Shown here piece by piece: positions 63,784 to 64,000 of a stretch of 64,000 nt of DNA. Position numbers and translations under genes: made by a program. The DNA is taken from assembly GCA_900468065.1 (NCBI GenBank), contig UBTA01000068.1:1-64000 (forward strand), read 5' to 3'. The notes beneath the pieces are model-generated. The model was given only the letters and a program-made list of their open reading frames with translations. It had not been told where the DNA came from and made no database searches. Every line of letters begins with the position of its first letter. Position 1 is the stretch's first letter. The stretch is from Hyphomicrobiales bacterium (GTDB lineage Bacteria; Pseudomonadota; Alphaproteobacteria; Rhizobiales; Rhizobiaceae).

Positions 63784-64000
63784 CCGAGGGTTCCCATCAG
63801 ATAGACAAAGGAGAAGACGCCGATCCAGATGACGTCGAGGAAGTGCCAGAACATCGAAAGACACATCAGCCGGCGGCGGTTTTCCGGAATCAGGCCACGC
63901 CTGGAGACCTGAACCATCAGCGTGATCAGCCAGACAATGCCGAAGGTGACGTGTAGGCCGTGGGTGCCGACCAGCGTGAAGAAGGACGAGAGGAACGCGC
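63780..64000 (-). CDS. cyoC: Cytochrome o ubiquinol oxidase subunit III, C-terminal part, cut by the window
   Basis: The last 72 codons read [19 protein letters not shown], then [21 protein letters not shown], the terminal helices of heme-copper oxidase subunit III. The first two bases at the window edge belong to an incomplete codon. The 5' part and cyoB and cyoA should lie to the right. Confidence 0.92.
   Translation of the reverse strand, partial: AFLSSFFTLVGTHGLHVTFGIVWLITLMVQVSRRGLIPENRRRLMCLSMFWHFLDVIWIGVFSFVYLMGTLG

Overview
The window reads as a piece of a Rhizobiaceae genome (Rhizobium, Neorhizobium or Agrobacterium type). The evidence is a RIME-like intergenic repeat between two ABC-transporter genes, an FnrN-type regulator, many ABC importers with their own regulators, a cyo-type quinol oxidase operon with SURF1, and high-GC codon use throughout. 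The large share of uptake and catabolic operons would fit a chromid, a megaplasmid or an accessory chromosomal region. No tRNA, rRNA, CRISPR array or phage module was seen.

Left part (1-18.7 kb): an IS3-family element fills the left edge and interrupts an fnrN-like gene, of which only the N-terminal iron-sulfur region remains in view. It is followed by an RND efflux pair preceded by an FNR-type box, a SulP anion transporter coupled to a ParB-like protein, a small His-rich secreted protein, an NCS2 purine/pyrimidine permease with a structured leader plus a CDA-fold deaminase, a frameshifted PRC-barrel gene, an L,D-transpeptidase with an OmpA-like lipoprotein, ribosomal protein S21, an FAD/FMN pair of 2-hydroxyacid oxidases, a CPBP membrane protease and a cupredoxin.

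Middle (18.8-43.8 kb): two catabolic regions. The first (18.8-28.2 kb) has an amidinohydrolase-fold enzyme, an M20 amidohydrolase, a LysR regulator, a spermidine/putrescine-type ABC importer and a ThDP decarboxylase resembling 5-guanidino-2-oxopentanoate decarboxylase. A similar motif lies in front of both divergent operons. I infer use of an arginine-derived or guanidino compound. Next come an MFS/TetR pair, a decayed COQ7-like fragment, a VapBC toxin-antitoxin pair, a methyltransferase and a class III aminotransferase. The second region (34.6-43.8 kb) is a peptide-type ABC importer with an amidohydrolase, a RidA protein, an IclR regulator and a SelA/DgaE-like PLP enzyme. I infer import, deacylation and beta-elimination of an N-substituted amino acid or amino-sugar acid, with RidA clearing the imine.

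Right part (43.9-64 kb): a five-gene operon joins an NRAMP transporter, PxpA, a DUF1445 (D-glutamate cyclase-like) protein, a PxpB-PxpC fusion and a biotin carboxylase/BCCP protein, with a divergent GntR regulator and a strong palindrome. Next is a compact cluster of GNAT-like protein, AsnB-like amidotransferase, acyl carrier protein, AMP-dependent acyl ligase and stand-alone NAD synthetase-like enzyme, which I regard as the best candidate for an undescribed pathway. The window ends with a polar amino-acid ABC importer and divergent LysR regulator, a thioesterase, SURF1, CyoD and the 3' end of cyoC.
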